DNA of 64,000 nt from Rhodanobacter sp. (GCA_004322005.1 SCRF01000049.1:1-64000), one strand, 5' to 3'. Positions 9,095 through 18,210 are shown, counted from the stretch's first letter. The notes: a model not told the origin generated them from the sequence alone. Program-made: numbers and translations.

Positions 9095-9138
9095 GCCTGG
9101 GTGGCGAAACTGGTAGACGCAAGGGACTTAAAATCTCT
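9095..9138 (+). pseudogene. 5' half of a split tRNA-Leu(UAA) gene (attL side)
   Basis: The sequence is a standard tRNA-Leu(UAA) 5' half: acceptor strand GCCTGGG (9095-9101), D-arm GAAACTGGTAGACGC, anticodon stem AGGGA and loop CTTAAAA, then TCTCT. No T-arm or 3' acceptor strand follows; the sequence continues TTGTCAATTCTTTTTTC. The missing 3' half is found at 22964-23018. Joined, the halves make one tRNA with one mismatch in the acceptor stem and one in the T stem, as expected if the split gene is no longer under selection. Confidence 0.9.
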
Positions 9139-9327
9139 CTTGTCAATTCTTTTTTCAATGAATACGTAGGTCACAAAGCTAGATGCAGCGGAGTTTCCCG
9201 GCCTTCGAGCAAGCGTTCCAAATCGACTCGCCTAAGTCCCAGGTGTCACCTAGGAGCCAAGCGATCGGTACAGTTGAAGCAGGCCCGGCCCCCCGGGCGA
9301 ACATCGGCTCGGCAACGAGTCAAACCA

Positions 9328-9645
9328 GCCCGAGTGGTGAAACTGGTAGACACAAGGGACTTAAAGCAATTTGAGCCCTCCGGGGGAAACCCTGGAGGTG
9401 ACGCCCGTCAAATTCGGTGAAAGCCCTGGACGCCATAGGCATCTGAGCCAACGCCGAGCCAAGCCCCCGAAAAAAATTCGGAGGAAGGTGTAGAGAGCAG
9501 ACGGCGGGCACCTAAAGCCCACAAGGCCATGGTGAAGGCGTGCTCCAGACCACGAACAGCGTTCGCGCTGGCGGCGAAAGCCGAAGTGGGAAGAAAATCC
9601 CTCGACCTCACGGTCATGCCGGTTCGATTCCGGCCTCGGGCACCA
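9328..9645 (+). tRNA. tRNA-Leu(UAA) interrupted by a group I intron
   Basis: Exon 1 is 9328-9362 and exon 2 is 9594-9645. Spliced, they give an 87-nt tRNA with a perfect acceptor stem (GCCCGAG/CTCGGGC), D-arm, anticodon stem AGGGA/TCCCT, loop CTTAAAA with anticodon TAA, a long variable arm, a perfect T stem (GCCGG-TTCGATT-CCGGC) and an encoded CCA. It lies 190 bp inside the left end of the integrative element and is the only intact tRNA-Leu(UAA) in the window. It would restore decoding of UUA codons lost through the split gene. Its sequence differs from the split gene at several stem positions, so it is not a recent duplicate. Confidence 0.93.
9363..9593 (+). ncRNA. Group I intron (tRNA-Leu type) of 231 nt
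   Basis: The intron interrupts the anticodon between U34 and A35, the same site as the tRNA-Leu(UAA) introns of cyanobacteria and plastids. The 5' exon end CUU pairs with GAG at 9373-9375, giving the diagnostic U-G wobble at the splice site, and GGG in the exon can extend P1 with CCC at 9376-9378. Core sequences resemble the cyanobacterial intron: TCAAATTCGGTGAAAGCC, then GAGCCAAGCC, then GGAAGGTGTAGAGAGCAGAC with ACCTAAAG. A GGCGGCGAAAGCCG hairpin fits P9 and the last base is G. No reading frame for a homing endonuclease is present. It is probably subgroup IC3 and self-splicing. Confidence 0.9.
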
Positions 9646-10017
9646 TTCATCGTCGCTCCTCACCAGGGCGGCTTTTTCATGAGCTCTTTTTCCGAAACGG
9701 GCAGACGGGCTTACCCGTACGGCGTGAGCTCAGGATGTTGGTGGGACGGGTGCCGAGACCCGCGCTGTAAGGCTATTCCGCACCTTTACGTGCCCATCAT
9801 CGGGATGGACCAAAAAAAGTTCTTCTGGCCAGCCTCAGGTGCCTGGGGCCGACGAAGAAGGCCTTAGCACCCTCTGGCGGGCAGGCGGCACGCACCACTC
9901 GCCACGATCATCAGCAGGGTGTGGGTACGATCGATTCTGTAGAAAAGTGAATTGGAATTTTCGTTGTAGCGCTGAGAAATTGTCTCCGGCACCTTTTTCT
10001 GGGCGCGTCAACTAAGG
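9646..10017. other. Gene-free stretch between the tRNA and the cargo operon
   Basis: No coding region with family resemblance or a convincing start is visible in these 372 bases. The first 40 bases may form a weak terminator for the tRNA (GGGCGGCTTTTT). I looked here for a lasso-peptide precursor and saw none. Confidence 0.5.
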
Positions 10018-12207
10018 TCAGGACCCATCATGAGCCTCTGCGCTGGCATGAGGCTTTGCGGTCGCCTTCTTCATCTCCCGCCAGATGCGGTACTGCCCGG
10101 TCTTGTCAGGACTCGGATCTTCATATCCCTGTAGCCAGAAGCGGAACCAGTCGACGTTACGCTCGTACACCGCCAGCTTGTGTCTAGGCTGAAACTTGAT
10201 GTGGGTCTCGTCCGGGAACACGTAAATATCCGCTTGGTGTCTGCGCACCAGCGGTAGCGCATAGTCCAGCGTCATTCTGTATTCCTGCTCAGGCAGCTGG
10301 AACAGGATCGGTGCCTTGATCCTGTCGAGCTGATACGCGGGCGAGATTTCCCTCCACCGCTTCAGTGTTTCATCTGGCGCGCCAAGGTGCCACAGTTTCC
10401 GAAGGTTGGAACGGAAGGCGTCCCGCAGGCTGTTGAACAGGTAATAGGTCGGCGTCACCGAGATGCCACTGACGGACGCGGCAGTCACCACATCCGAATG
10501 TGCCAGCGTCCACAACGTCACCTCGCTGCCATAGCTGAGCCCGCCCATGCCAACACGGGTTCGATCGATGCGCCCTTCAGCGGACAGGAGCTTCACGACG
10601 CTATCGACGGCCGCGCGTCCCTGGTCATAATTGGCAACGACGTCAAGCCGAAGCTCGGCCGGAATTGCATTGATGCACAGCGCCGAGATGCCATCCTCGG
10701 CCAGGGTGGCAAGCGGCCATTCGTCACCCAGCCCGCCGCGTAGAAAGCCATCGCAGGTGTAGAACGTCACGAACAACGGCGGCGGATGGCCGGCGCTCGC
10801 TCCGCGTGCCTCGAATAACTGGCCAGTGAACTCCTGCCCCTGCGCGTCCTTCCAGCGGATCAGTCTTGCCGGCACCGTGGCTGCGATATCTGCCTCCAGC
10901 TTCTTGTTCGGCTCGAACAGTATCCGTCGTTGGCCATTGGCCAGATCGATTGCTTCAAGGCGTGGCGGTCGATCGGCCTCGGCTGCAACGCACACCAGCG
11001 TGCCGGATGACAGCGCGAAGGTAGTATCCCAATAGCGCTGGCTTCCGCTGCAAAGTCCGTCGGAAAGCACGATCGGCCGCACCGTACCCGTGACGACGTT
11101 CCATGCGTAGATCAACTGCGCACGCCCCTTGTGAAAATCCATGACCGTGAACAGGACCTCATCGCTCCCGGGCCGCCACTGGATATCCGTGATGTACCTG
11201 TCGTGACACAGCTTGGCCATACAGCGAACCGGATGCGAAGCGTGCCTGTCCGGCAGCATGGCCAGCTCGACGTACCGGCTCATCAGCAGCCCCTTCTCCT
11301 TCTTTCCAGGCATCAGCACCGCGATGCGTCCATCGCCCGGACTCTGGGCGATCTTGGTCGGCGACGCCGGGAGATCCGGCGAAAGATCGGCCGCCTTTAG
11401 CGGGTGCGCCGGCAGTTCCGATGCAGACAGGTCCCGGGTTGTCATCGTTGCCAGGTCGACAGCCTTCCAACGGTTCGGTACCTTCGCCAGCAATGGCCCG
11501 GTCGAGAACCAATCCCCCAGGAACCGCTGCGTGGTCGGTCGCCCATCGATCTTGCTCGACCGGAACAGCCCGGCAGCAATATCCACCGTGTCGTCGATGC
11601 GCACGCCACGGTCGTACTCGGACTCTTCTGCGGCAATAACTTCTTCCCGTGTCGCGCCGACGCTGTACATCAGCGTTTGGCCATTACCGCTCAGCGTGAA
11701 ATCCCGCACGTCCGCCGGATCCGACGTCACTGCGTGAGCCCCAGAGCCATCCGTTGCCGCACGCCAAACGGAGACGCGGCCATTGAGGCGGGCGCGATAG
11801 TAGATCCACTTTCCATCCGGCGACCAGATGGCCGGCGATGGCAGCGCGAGTCCGGTGACGTACTCGCGCAACGGCGCGCCTCCATCCGCTACACGGAGCG
11901 GCGGAGATTTCCCATCCAAGGCTTGTACGTACCACCTGGTGTCGTACGTGTTGCGTGCGATCGATGCTTGCTCTGTCCGGAACGCTACGTATCGCCCGTC
12001 GGGCGAGATCACCGGATTGCCCAGGTCGGTCACCTCCAGCAGGCGCCGCGGCGAGACCGTTTCCGCGGGCGACGTCGTGGCGACAGCCACGCCCAACACC
12101 AGCGCAAGCGCCGAAATCCAACGCGTGTGGCGCTTCCTGGCCGATGGATCCGAACGCACGCGTGCCATCACGGCCGCCCACGGGGCCGGTCGAAGAAGAA
12201 GTTTCAT
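10018..12207 (-). CDS. S9 (prolyl-oligopeptidase-like) peptidase, probable lasso-peptide isopeptidase
   Basis: The 729-residue protein has an N-terminal hydrophobic segment with an export-type signal (WISALALVLGVAVATTSPAE), a beta-propeller region with WSPDGKWIYY-type repeats, and a C-terminal alpha/beta hydrolase domain. The nucleophile motif is GLSYGSEV (Ser about 558) and the catalytic His is in DETHIKF (about 669). The acid is probably a Glu in LPEQEYR, where ordinary S9 enzymes have Asp. These features, and encoding directly behind a TonB receptor with FecR and FecI, match AtxE2-type isopeptidases, which linearise imported lasso peptides. The ATG at 12207 has a strong site (GGGGAGGGGG) and lies 11 bp after the receptor stop. 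A general S9 dipeptidyl peptidase is the alternative. Confidence 0.72.
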   Translation of the reverse strand: MKLLLRPAPWAAVMARVRSDPSARKRHTRWISALALVLGVAVATTSPAETVSPRRLLEVTDLGNPVISPDGRYVAFRTEQASIARNTYDTRWYVQALDGKSPPLRVADGGAPLREYVTGLALPSPAIWSPDGKWIYYRARLNGRVSVWRAATDGSGAHAVTSDPADVRDFTLSGNGQTLMYSVGATREEVIAAEESEYDRGVRIDDTVDIAAGLFRSSKIDGRPTTQRFLGDWFSTGPLLAKVPNRWKAVDLATMTTRDLSASELPAHPLKAADLSPDLPASPTKIAQSPGDGRIAVLMPGKKEKGLLMSRYVELAMLPDRHASHPVRCMAKLCHDRYITDIQWRPGSDEVLFTVMDFHKGRAQLIYAWNVVTGTVRPIVLSDGLCSGSQRYWDTTFALSSGTLVCVAAEADRPPRLEAIDLANGQRRILFEPNKKLEADIAATVPARLIRWKDAQGQEFTGQLFEARGASAGHPPPLFVTFYTCDGFLRGGLGDEWPLATLAEDGISALCINAIPAELRLDVVANYDQGRAAVDSVVKLLSAEGRIDRTRVGMGGLSYGSEVTLWTLAHSDVVTAASVSGISVTPTYYLFNSLRDAFRSNLRKLWHLGAPDETLKRWREISPAYQLDRIKAPILFQLPEQEYRMTLDYALPLVRRHQADIYVFPDETHIKFQPRHKLAVYERNVDWFRFWLQGYEDPSPDKTGQYRIWREMKKATAKPHASAEAHDGS

Positions 12208-12218
12208 GGCCCCCTCCC

Positions 12219-14861
12219 CTACCAGCGCTTGGAGACCGAGACGCTGACGAAGCGTCCGATCGCCGAGTAGTTGGTGGCGTCGTACGGCACGTACGTCGCG
12301 ACCGCCGCGGTATAAAGCGGAGGCGCGCGATTCAGCAGGTTCTGCACCGACAACCCGAACGTCATCCCCGAGAAAGCGCCAGCATGCTCCCCGACGTCGT
12401 AGTTCAACGTAGTGTCTATGGTGGTGAACGACGCGGTCCTCTCCGTCACCGCCGTGAGGCGGTTGGTTACCCCGCTGGTGTAGTTGACGAAGCCCGATGC
12501 ACTGAAGCCGCCGGAAGTCCATACCGCACCGACGCGACCCTTGAGCCTGGCCGGATTGAAGACAGTACCGGCGAGTGCGTACTCAGGCTGGCCAGCGCTG
12601 GTGGTCTGCGAACTGTCGAGCCAACTGGCCGATCCGCGCACCGTCAGCTGACTGTCGCCAAGATCGAAGCGGTACGAACCCGACAAATCAAAACCCTTGA
12701 TTCGCTGCCGCGCCGCGTTCACGTACTGGTCGCGGATGATCGCCACCACCTTGCCTGGGTCATAGGCGGCGCCGGACAGGTTGTAGAAGGCGCTGTCGTA
12801 GACCGCGAGAAGACCCTGTATCTGCGCGGGCGTCGGCGACTGATCCACGAAATCCACATAAGCCGGGTTGCTCAGCGCCTGCAGGTAGTTGACCGGTTCG
12901 ACCACCCGATCGGTGTAGTCGATGTCGAACCGGGTCAGCTCGGCCTCCAGGTCCGGCAGCGCTTCTGGATGGAAGGCCAACGAAGTCGCCCAGGTTCGTG
13001 CCCGCTCGGCATGCAAGTCGGCGTTGCCGCCATAGGACATCAGTACGGTGGCATCGGCGGGACTGCCGCTCGCGCCCACCGCAGAAGCACTCCACAGAAA
13101 GGCTATCCTGTTCTGGTATCGCTGCAGCAGCGTCGGTGCCTTGAACGACTTTCCCCAGGAAGTCTTGAGCGTGAAGTCGGCGGTGGGGTCGTAGATCACC
13201 CCGAACTTCGGTGTGGTCACCCGGCCAAAGCTGTCGTAATCCTCGCCGCGCACCGCAGCGCTGAATTCCAGGCGATGGACTCCCGACAAATCTGAGTTAG
13301 GCGAGACCAACGGAACATTGAGCTCCGCGTAGGCGAACCGGGCCCGTTCGTCGCCGCCATAGCGACTGCCGGAAACGTAAGGCACGTAGAGGAACTGATC
13401 CTTCCTCGCCCCAGCTCCGACGGCCAAGCGTGCATCCCCTCCCCCGACGGAGAACAGCGGGCCCTCGGCACCGATCTCCCAGGAGCGGCTTTTGTTGCAA
13501 TAGCAAGTGCGGGTGACCAGGCTGCTTCCCGCCGCCGACACGAGATGGCGCGCATCGACGTTTTCGTCCTTGCCGTACGCCCCGCCCAAGGTGAGGGACC
13601 AGTCATTACGAAGGGAGAACGCGATGCTGGGCGACACCAGTGTGATCGACGTCTCCGGGCTGTAGCGGTAGTAGGAACCGGTCTGACTGGCGTACCGCGT
13701 CATGTCGCGCTCGGTCCTGAGCGCGTCAAGTCGCAGTTCGGCCACAGCGCCCATCGACTGGTGCACGCTGACAAGGCCGCTGCGCGAATCGCTGGCGCCA
13801 TAGATCGTGTACGGCTCGACCAGATGCCGGGTGTAGCTGCGCTGGCGTGCATAGATGGGATCGACATCGACATCCTTGAAGGTCGCGATCAGTCCACCGC
13901 TCGCCCAGGTGGTGCCGGCGGTCGCGGTGTATTCGCGCGTCGCCAAGCCGCCATCGGTCGCGCCACCGTAGCGAGCGCCCAAAGCCACCCCGTCATAGTC
14001 AGACTTCAGGATCACGTTGGCCACGCCGCCCACCGCATCCGAGCCGTATACCGCCGACGCGCCGTCCGGAATGATCTCCAGGCGCTCGACCGCCTCCACC
14101 GGGATGGCGCTGATGTCCACGGCCTGGGAAAACCCGTCATAGGCCAGGCGGCGTCCGTTGAGCAGCGTCAACGATGCGTCGGCGCCCAACCCGCGAAGGT
14201 TCAACGCGGAGCCACCGGTGAGATCCTGGTTGCCGACGCCGCTGGCAACCCCGATCACGCCCGGATTCTGTCCGCCATTGAAGTTCTGCGGAACACTGCG
14301 AATCACCTGGCCGAGATCGGTAAAGCCTTCCTGCTTGATCTGCTCGCTGCCGATCGTGATGACCGGTGATGGCGTGGTACCACCGCGGATACGCGTGCCG
14401 GTGACGGTGACACTTTGCAACGTGATCGGCTCAGGCTTCTGCCCGGATTTCTCCATCTGCTTGCGCAGAGACGCAGCAGGTTTTGCCCGGGCTGGTTTTG
14501 CGGCCTTGCTGGACTGCCTGATCACGACCGTGGTGTCGTTGACGAAACCCCACTCCAATCCGCTGCTCGTCAGGAGTTTCTGCAACGCTTCACGCCATGT
14601 CTGCTGACCGCTGACCGCCGGCGCCGTCTTGCCGCGCACCAGCTCCGACGGATAGATGATCTGCACCTTGCTCTGGCTGGCGAGTTGATCCAGCGCATTG
14701 GCCAGATCGCCTGCGGAAATGGCGTAGACCTGCGGTGCATCGTTGCGCTGCGCCCACGCCGGCGCGGTACAAGTCACCAGCGCCAGCAACAGCGCGCTGC
14801 ACAACGTATGGCGCATCGGTGCCGAACGCTGCCCGCCAACGGTTCCCTTCCATGCCTTCAT
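12219..14861 (-). CDS. TonB-dependent receptor with STN signalling domain
   Basis: This outer-membrane receptor has 880 residues. A signal peptide (CSALLLALVTCTAPAWA) is followed by an STN domain at about 40-115 (YAISAGDLANALDQLASQSK and VNDTTVVIRQ), a TonB box near TVTGTRI (about 150), a plug with GLGADASLTLLNGRRLAYDG and IPDGASAVYGSDAVGGVANV, and a beta-barrel ending in VSVSKRW. The STN domain passes the ligand signal to the neighbouring FecR. The ATG at 14861 is preceded by GGGGGAGA. Position before an isopeptidase-like gene suggests a peptide substrate, perhaps lasso peptides, rather than iron; this is inference. Confidence 0.88.
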   Translation of the reverse strand: MKAWKGTVGGQRSAPMRHTLCSALLLALVTCTAPAWAQRNDAPQVYAISAGDLANALDQLASQSKVQIIYPSELVRGKTAPAVSGQQTWREALQKLLTSSGLEWGFVNDTTVVIRQSSKAAKPARAKPAASLRKQMEKSGQKPEPITLQSVTVTGTRIRGGTTPSPVITIGSEQIKQEGFTDLGQVIRSVPQNFNGGQNPGVIGVASGVGNQDLTGGSALNLRGLGADASLTLLNGRRLAYDGFSQAVDISAIPVEAVERLEIIPDGASAVYGSDAVGGVANVILKSDYDGVALGARYGGATDGGLATREYTATAGTTWASGGLIATFKDVDVDPIYARQRSYTRHLVEPYTIYGASDSRSGLVSVHQSMGAVAELRLDALRTERDMTRYASQTGSYYRYSPETSITLVSPSIAFSLRNDWSLTLGGAYGKDENVDARHLVSAAGSSLVTRTCYCNKSRSWEIGAEGPLFSVGGGDARLAVGAGARKDQFLYVPYVSGSRYGGDERARFAYAELNVPLVSPNSDLSGVHRLEFSAAVRGEDYDSFGRVTTPKFGVIYDPTADFTLKTSWGKSFKAPTLLQRYQNRIAFLWSASAVGASGSPADATVLMSYGGNADLHAERARTWATSLAFHPEALPDLEAELTRFDIDYTDRVVEPVNYLQALSNPAYVDFVDQSPTPAQIQGLLAVYDSAFYNLSGAAYDPGKVVAIIRDQYVNAARQRIKGFDLSGSYRFDLGDSQLTVRGSASWLDSSQTTSAGQPEYALAGTVFNPARLKGRVGAVWTSGGFSASGFVNYTSGVTNRLTAVTERTASFTTIDTTLNYDVGEHAGAFSGMTFGLSVQNLLNRAPPLYTAAVATYVPYDATNYSAIGRFVSVSVSKRW

Positions 14862-14930
14862 CGAATCTCCCCCGTATCAGGTTATGGTGTGCGCCCGCTC
14901 TGATGCGTCGGGCGTGCCGGACTCCTGACC

Positions 14931-14962
14931 TGCTGATGCGCGCGGAGATGAAATCCCTACCT
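14931..14962 (-). promoter_or_regulatory. Candidate ECF-dependent promoter for the TonB receptor
   Basis: On the minus strand this 32-nt stretch reads AGGTAGGG, then a spacer, then GCATCAGCA. The boxes GTAGGG and CATCAGCA are 16 nt apart, identical in sequence and spacing to a stretch upstream of the fecI gene (16686-16717). It lies 69 nt before the receptor start, between fecR and the receptor. No other copy was noticed in the window. Confidence 0.5.
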
Positions 14963-14977
14963 ATGCCGGAAAGCGAT

Positions 14978-15976
14978 CTACTTGTGCCGGAGCACAATCT
15001 CGCCCGGCGTGCGGCGGTCGATGCGGATGGGCCAGCCGTATTCCAGCGACAACAGGAACGAGTGCTGGTCGCTGGCTTTGAAACTGCCACTGATTGGCAA
15101 CGTGCCCAGACTGGGATCGCCTAGGCGCAAGGGGACGCTGCTGTAGCGATTCATTTCCGCCACCAGGCGTGCCAGTGGCCATTCCCGCACGACCAGCATG
15201 CCTTCGGTCCAGCCACGGGCTCTGGCCAGTTCGGTATCCGCCAGACGCTCCGGCGTACCAAGACGGCCATCAGACTGGATGGCCACGCGTTCACCGGCTC
15301 GAAGCGTCACCTGCTCGAGGCTGCCCTGCGTCGCGTCACCGGCTACCACGACCTGCCCTTCCAGCAAGGTGACTGTGTCGACACCGCCTGCCACCCGCAC
15401 TTGGAACTGCGTGCCGGTAGCGGTGACGGTGCCGCCGCCGACGTGCACGACGAACGGCCGTGTCGTGTCATGGTGCACTTGGAATTCGGCCTGTCCTTGC
15501 AGCAACGTCAGCTGGCGCTCGCGCTTGCCGTACTGCACTTGCAGGTCGCTGTTCGTGTCCAGCACGACATGGGAGCCGTCATCCAAAGCCAGCGTACGCT
15601 GCTCGCCCGTCGCGGTGGCGTATGCGACCGCCGGCACGTTTCCCGACTTTTGCCACACGTAGTAGCCAACGCCGATCGCCAACACGAGGCAGGCGGCCAT
15701 CGCCAACGCCGGCGTTGCACGCTGTCGCCATGAGCGCTCGGGTGGCAAACGACGCGCCTGGTGCAGGAGGTGCTCCAGGCTCGGATCGGTGCCAAGCGAG
15801 GCGCTGCGCTGCCAGAGCTCCTCCACCACGCGATAGGCGACGTCGTGCGCCGGCTCGGCAATGCGCCAGTGCTCGAAGGCCTCGCGCTCATCAACACTGC
15901 AGTCGCTCGACTGCAGACGCAGAAACCAATGCTGCGCGGCCCTGCGGACCTCGGGTGGGATGTTGCCGCTGGTCAT
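14978..15976 (-). CDS. fecR: FecR-family anti-sigma factor
   Basis: FecR proteins span the inner membrane, receive the signal from the receptor STN domain in the periplasm and control a cytoplasmic ECF sigma factor. This 332-residue protein has the cytoplasmic domain (AAQHWFLRLQSSDCSVDEREAF and HWRIAEPAHDVAY), one membrane segment (PALAMAACLVLAIGVGYYVW, about 90-110), the FecR domain (YATATGEQRTLALDDGSHVVLDTNS) and a C-terminal STN-like domain. The ATG at 15976 is chosen; one at 16012 would overlap the fecI stop. It is cotranscribed with fecI. Confidence 0.9.
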   Translation of the reverse strand: MTSGNIPPEVRRAAQHWFLRLQSSDCSVDEREAFEHWRIAEPAHDVAYRVVEELWQRSASLGTDPSLEHLLHQARRLPPERSWRQRATPALAMAACLVLAIGVGYYVWQKSGNVPAVAYATATGEQRTLALDDGSHVVLDTNSDLQVQYGKRERQLTLLQGQAEFQVHHDTTRPFVVHVGGGTVTATGTQFQVRVAGGVDTVTLLEGQVVVAGDATQGSLEQVTLRAGERVAIQSDGRLGTPERLADTELARARGWTEGMLVVREWPLARLVAEMNRYSSVPLRLGDPSLGTLPISGSFKASDQHSFLLSLEYGWPIRIDRRTPGEIVLRHK

Positions 15977-15998
15977 CGGACTTCGTCCATGCGGGTGT

Positions 15999-16577
15999 TC
16001 ATGTAGATGCACCGGAATCCCAAACCCCTGCCTTGTCGCACAACGCGGCCAGTGCTGTGGCCAAGTGTTTTTCGACGGTCTTCACGGAAATACCGCACCG
16101 GCGCGCGACTTCACCCTGGCTCAAGCCATCGATCCGCACCAGCACGAACACCTGCCGGCAGCGCGGCGGCAGCGACAGCATGGCCTGGCGCAGCCAGGCC
16201 TGCTCCTGCGCACGCTGGATCGTCACGTCGAGTGGCGGCGCCGGATCCGGCAGCTCGATCGTTTCCACCTGCACGTTCTGCTTGTCCCGATGCGACTGGC
16301 TACGCCGGTACTGCTCATTGAGCAGGTTGCGGGCGATGCGGTAGAGCAGCGGTCGCCATGCCTCGGCCGGCTCCGTATCGCGATAGCGCAGCAGCCGCGT
16401 CAGGCTCTCCTGCGCGATGTCGCGAGCTTCTTCCTCGCCGGTGCGCAGGCGCAGGAAATGCAGCAAGCTCGCATAGTGCTGGCGCAAGAACGCCTCGAAT
16501 CCCTGCTCGTCGTTGCACGACGCCTCGGCGGTGGAGCTCCGCGATAATTCCAGCATGCCTTCTTGTCCGTGGGTCAT
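15999..16577 (-). CDS. fecI: FecI-type ECF sigma factor
   Basis: The 192-residue protein has sigma region 2 (HYASLLHFLRLRTGEEEARDIAQESLTRLLRY) and region 4 with a helix-turn-helix (LPPRCRQVFVLVRIDGLSQG and EVARRCGISVKTVEKHL). It should direct RNA polymerase to the receptor operon when FecR is signalled. The ATG at 16577 (MTHGQEGMLELS) is the most likely start, although the frame stays open further upstream. It is the first gene of the operon fecI-fecR-receptor-peptidase. Confidence 0.9.
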   Translation of the reverse strand: MTHGQEGMLELSRSSTAEASCNDEQGFEAFLRQHYASLLHFLRLRTGEEEARDIAQESLTRLLRYRDTEPAEAWRPLLYRIARNLLNEQYRRSQSHRDKQNVQVETIELPDPAPPLDVTIQRAQEQAWLRQAMLSLPPRCRQVFVLVRIDGLSQGEVARRCGISVKTVEKHLATALAALCDKAGVWDSGAST

Positions 16578-16685
16578 CTGCGAGTTTTGTGACCGCCGTG
16601 TGACATCCGAATCTTTGATCCATCGACACCCGTTTGCAACGAAATTTTTAATGGATGGCGGGTGCAAAGCCAATGGCCATCCCTA

Positions 16686-16717
16686 TGCTGATGCATCAGC
16701 GATGAAAATCCCTACCT
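16686..16717 (-). promoter_or_regulatory. Candidate ECF-dependent promoter for fecI
   Basis: This is the second copy of the two-box motif found before the receptor gene: AGGTAGGG and GCATCAGCA with the same 16-nt spacing between GTAGGG and CATCAGCA. It lies 108 nt before the fecI start. The spacer differs between the copies apart from its first half (ATTT-CATC). Autoregulation by FecI is the likely reading. Confidence 0.45.
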
Positions 16718-16788
16718 CGGCTTCCTGGCGACAGCAATATTCGGCATTTAGTCCCCGGCCAGCCGAGGCTCCTGCAATGGCGCGCGGC

Positions 16789-18210
16789 TCAACGCGTGAT
16801 ACCGCGACTGCGCGCCAGTTCCCAGGACACATGATTTCCGCGAACCACGGCGCTGACTGATCGGCCAATTCGCTGTCTGATCAGCGGCTTCCACGGCACC
16901 AGACTGAATCCGATGCCGTCATCCAGCATGGCGAAGCGGCCGCTGGCGAGCAGCACGCTGCGTCGATAAACACCGCTGACGCGTCCGCCATCTGTCGCCG
17001 GACAATGCACCAACCCAGTCCCCTTGGCGATTTCCTTCGCTGCCACCGCGATGTCCCGCTCGCGCAGTGTCGCTAACAGATTGCTTGCCAGGGTCACGCG
17101 CTGCCCACGTCGCCCGGCCAACCCCTGTTCCACCAGAAAATCCACCCTTTTTTGCAACGCTTCACGCACCTCGCCGCCGAAGCCACGGTCGCCGACGTCC
17201 ATGGCACCACCGATCAGCTGCCGATCCAGCCACGTAGCACCGATCGCTCGCACCTGCCTGACAATCGACAGGTGCGAGTGCAGAGTTACCGACATACCGC
17301 CCAGCCTTTTGGCGTCATACTCCCGGCCCCGGTCCGGCAAGTCCGCCGGCACCCGCCAGGCGCCCTCGGCCATGCGCTCCACGAGCCCGGCCCGGCGCAA
17401 GGCCTCCAGCCGGCGAATGTGGGCCTGCACGACTTCGCTCGGCTCGCGCCCTGACCTAGCCTGTGCGCTGGCAATGGCCAGATGGTAATCGGTGCGGTAG
17501 GTACCGTTGGCCGCCAGCGCGACGATGTTCCGGTCCACCGCGCGGGTTCCGGTTGAAGCTCGCGCTTCGACTACGCCATCGATCGGGTAGTGCTGCAGTT
17601 CCGCCTTCACGGGCAAGACAATGTAATGCGCCTTACCGTCGATGCCGTCCATGATCAGGTAGCCCAGGTCGTGCCATTCGTCGGCCAACCCCTTGCCCGC
17701 CACGCGCCCGATGACAGGCGGAGCACCGCCTCCGGGTGCGGACAGCACCAGCTCGCGCGACATGCCGCGCATCGCCCGCTGCATCGTGCGCACGATGTCG
17801 CCGCGCTCGCCCAATGTGCGCAACACCGGCTCGGCATCCGGCCGCAACGTCCATTCGCCAGTTGCCTGCGGATTGGCCAACCCCATGCGTTCAAGCTGCT
17901 GCAGGCGGCCGATCAACAGCGTGCGGCGGTGATCCCGCGACAACCGTTCGAGACGAATCGTTCCGGCCTGCGCCTCGCGTTGCAGCGCGCGATCCAGGTT
18001 TGTCCAGCGCTCCTGGGTCACTTCGTATTGAAGGCCCTGCTGGATCTCTCGCTCTGTGCGCGGCCCGAGCCATTCGGTGGCCAGCCCGGCCGCGCGTTCA
18101 CGCATGCCGTGGGCGATGTAGTCACCCGATAGGATGAGGTCCTTGCCGGTATCGTCCTTGCCACGCAGGACGATGTGCGTGTGCGGGTTGTCAGTGTTCC
18201 TGGCTTGGCG
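16789..18210 (-). pseudogene. Relaxase (VirD2-type, DUF3363) lacking its N-terminal catalytic part
   Basis: The frame opens right after a stop at 18211-18213 and reads ARNTDNPHTHIVLRGKDDTG, the third relaxase motif with its histidines. It continues through the whole DUF3363 region to DDGIGFSLVPWKPLIRQ and the family-typical C terminus. Roughly the first 150 residues, including the motif with the catalytic tyrosine, are missing. A translated product could start at the ATG at 18105, but it could not nick DNA. This marks the element as a decayed conjugative or mobilisable element. Confidence 0.8.

Noticed and set aside
9095-9240. A complete, functional tRNA-Leu ending near CCCAGGT at about 9239
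   Set aside because: CCCAGGT could pair with the 5' strand GCCTGGG, but no T arm precedes it and the spacing is wrong. The true 3' half is at 22964.
9529-9867. Open frame crossing the 3' exon of the tRNA
   Set aside because: It starts inside the intron and runs through the tRNA exon, with no family resemblance.
9646-10017. Lasso-peptide precursor gene beside the isopeptidase-like gene
   Set aside because: No short frame with a leader and a Gly/Ala-start core with an acidic residue at position 8 or 9 was found on either strand.
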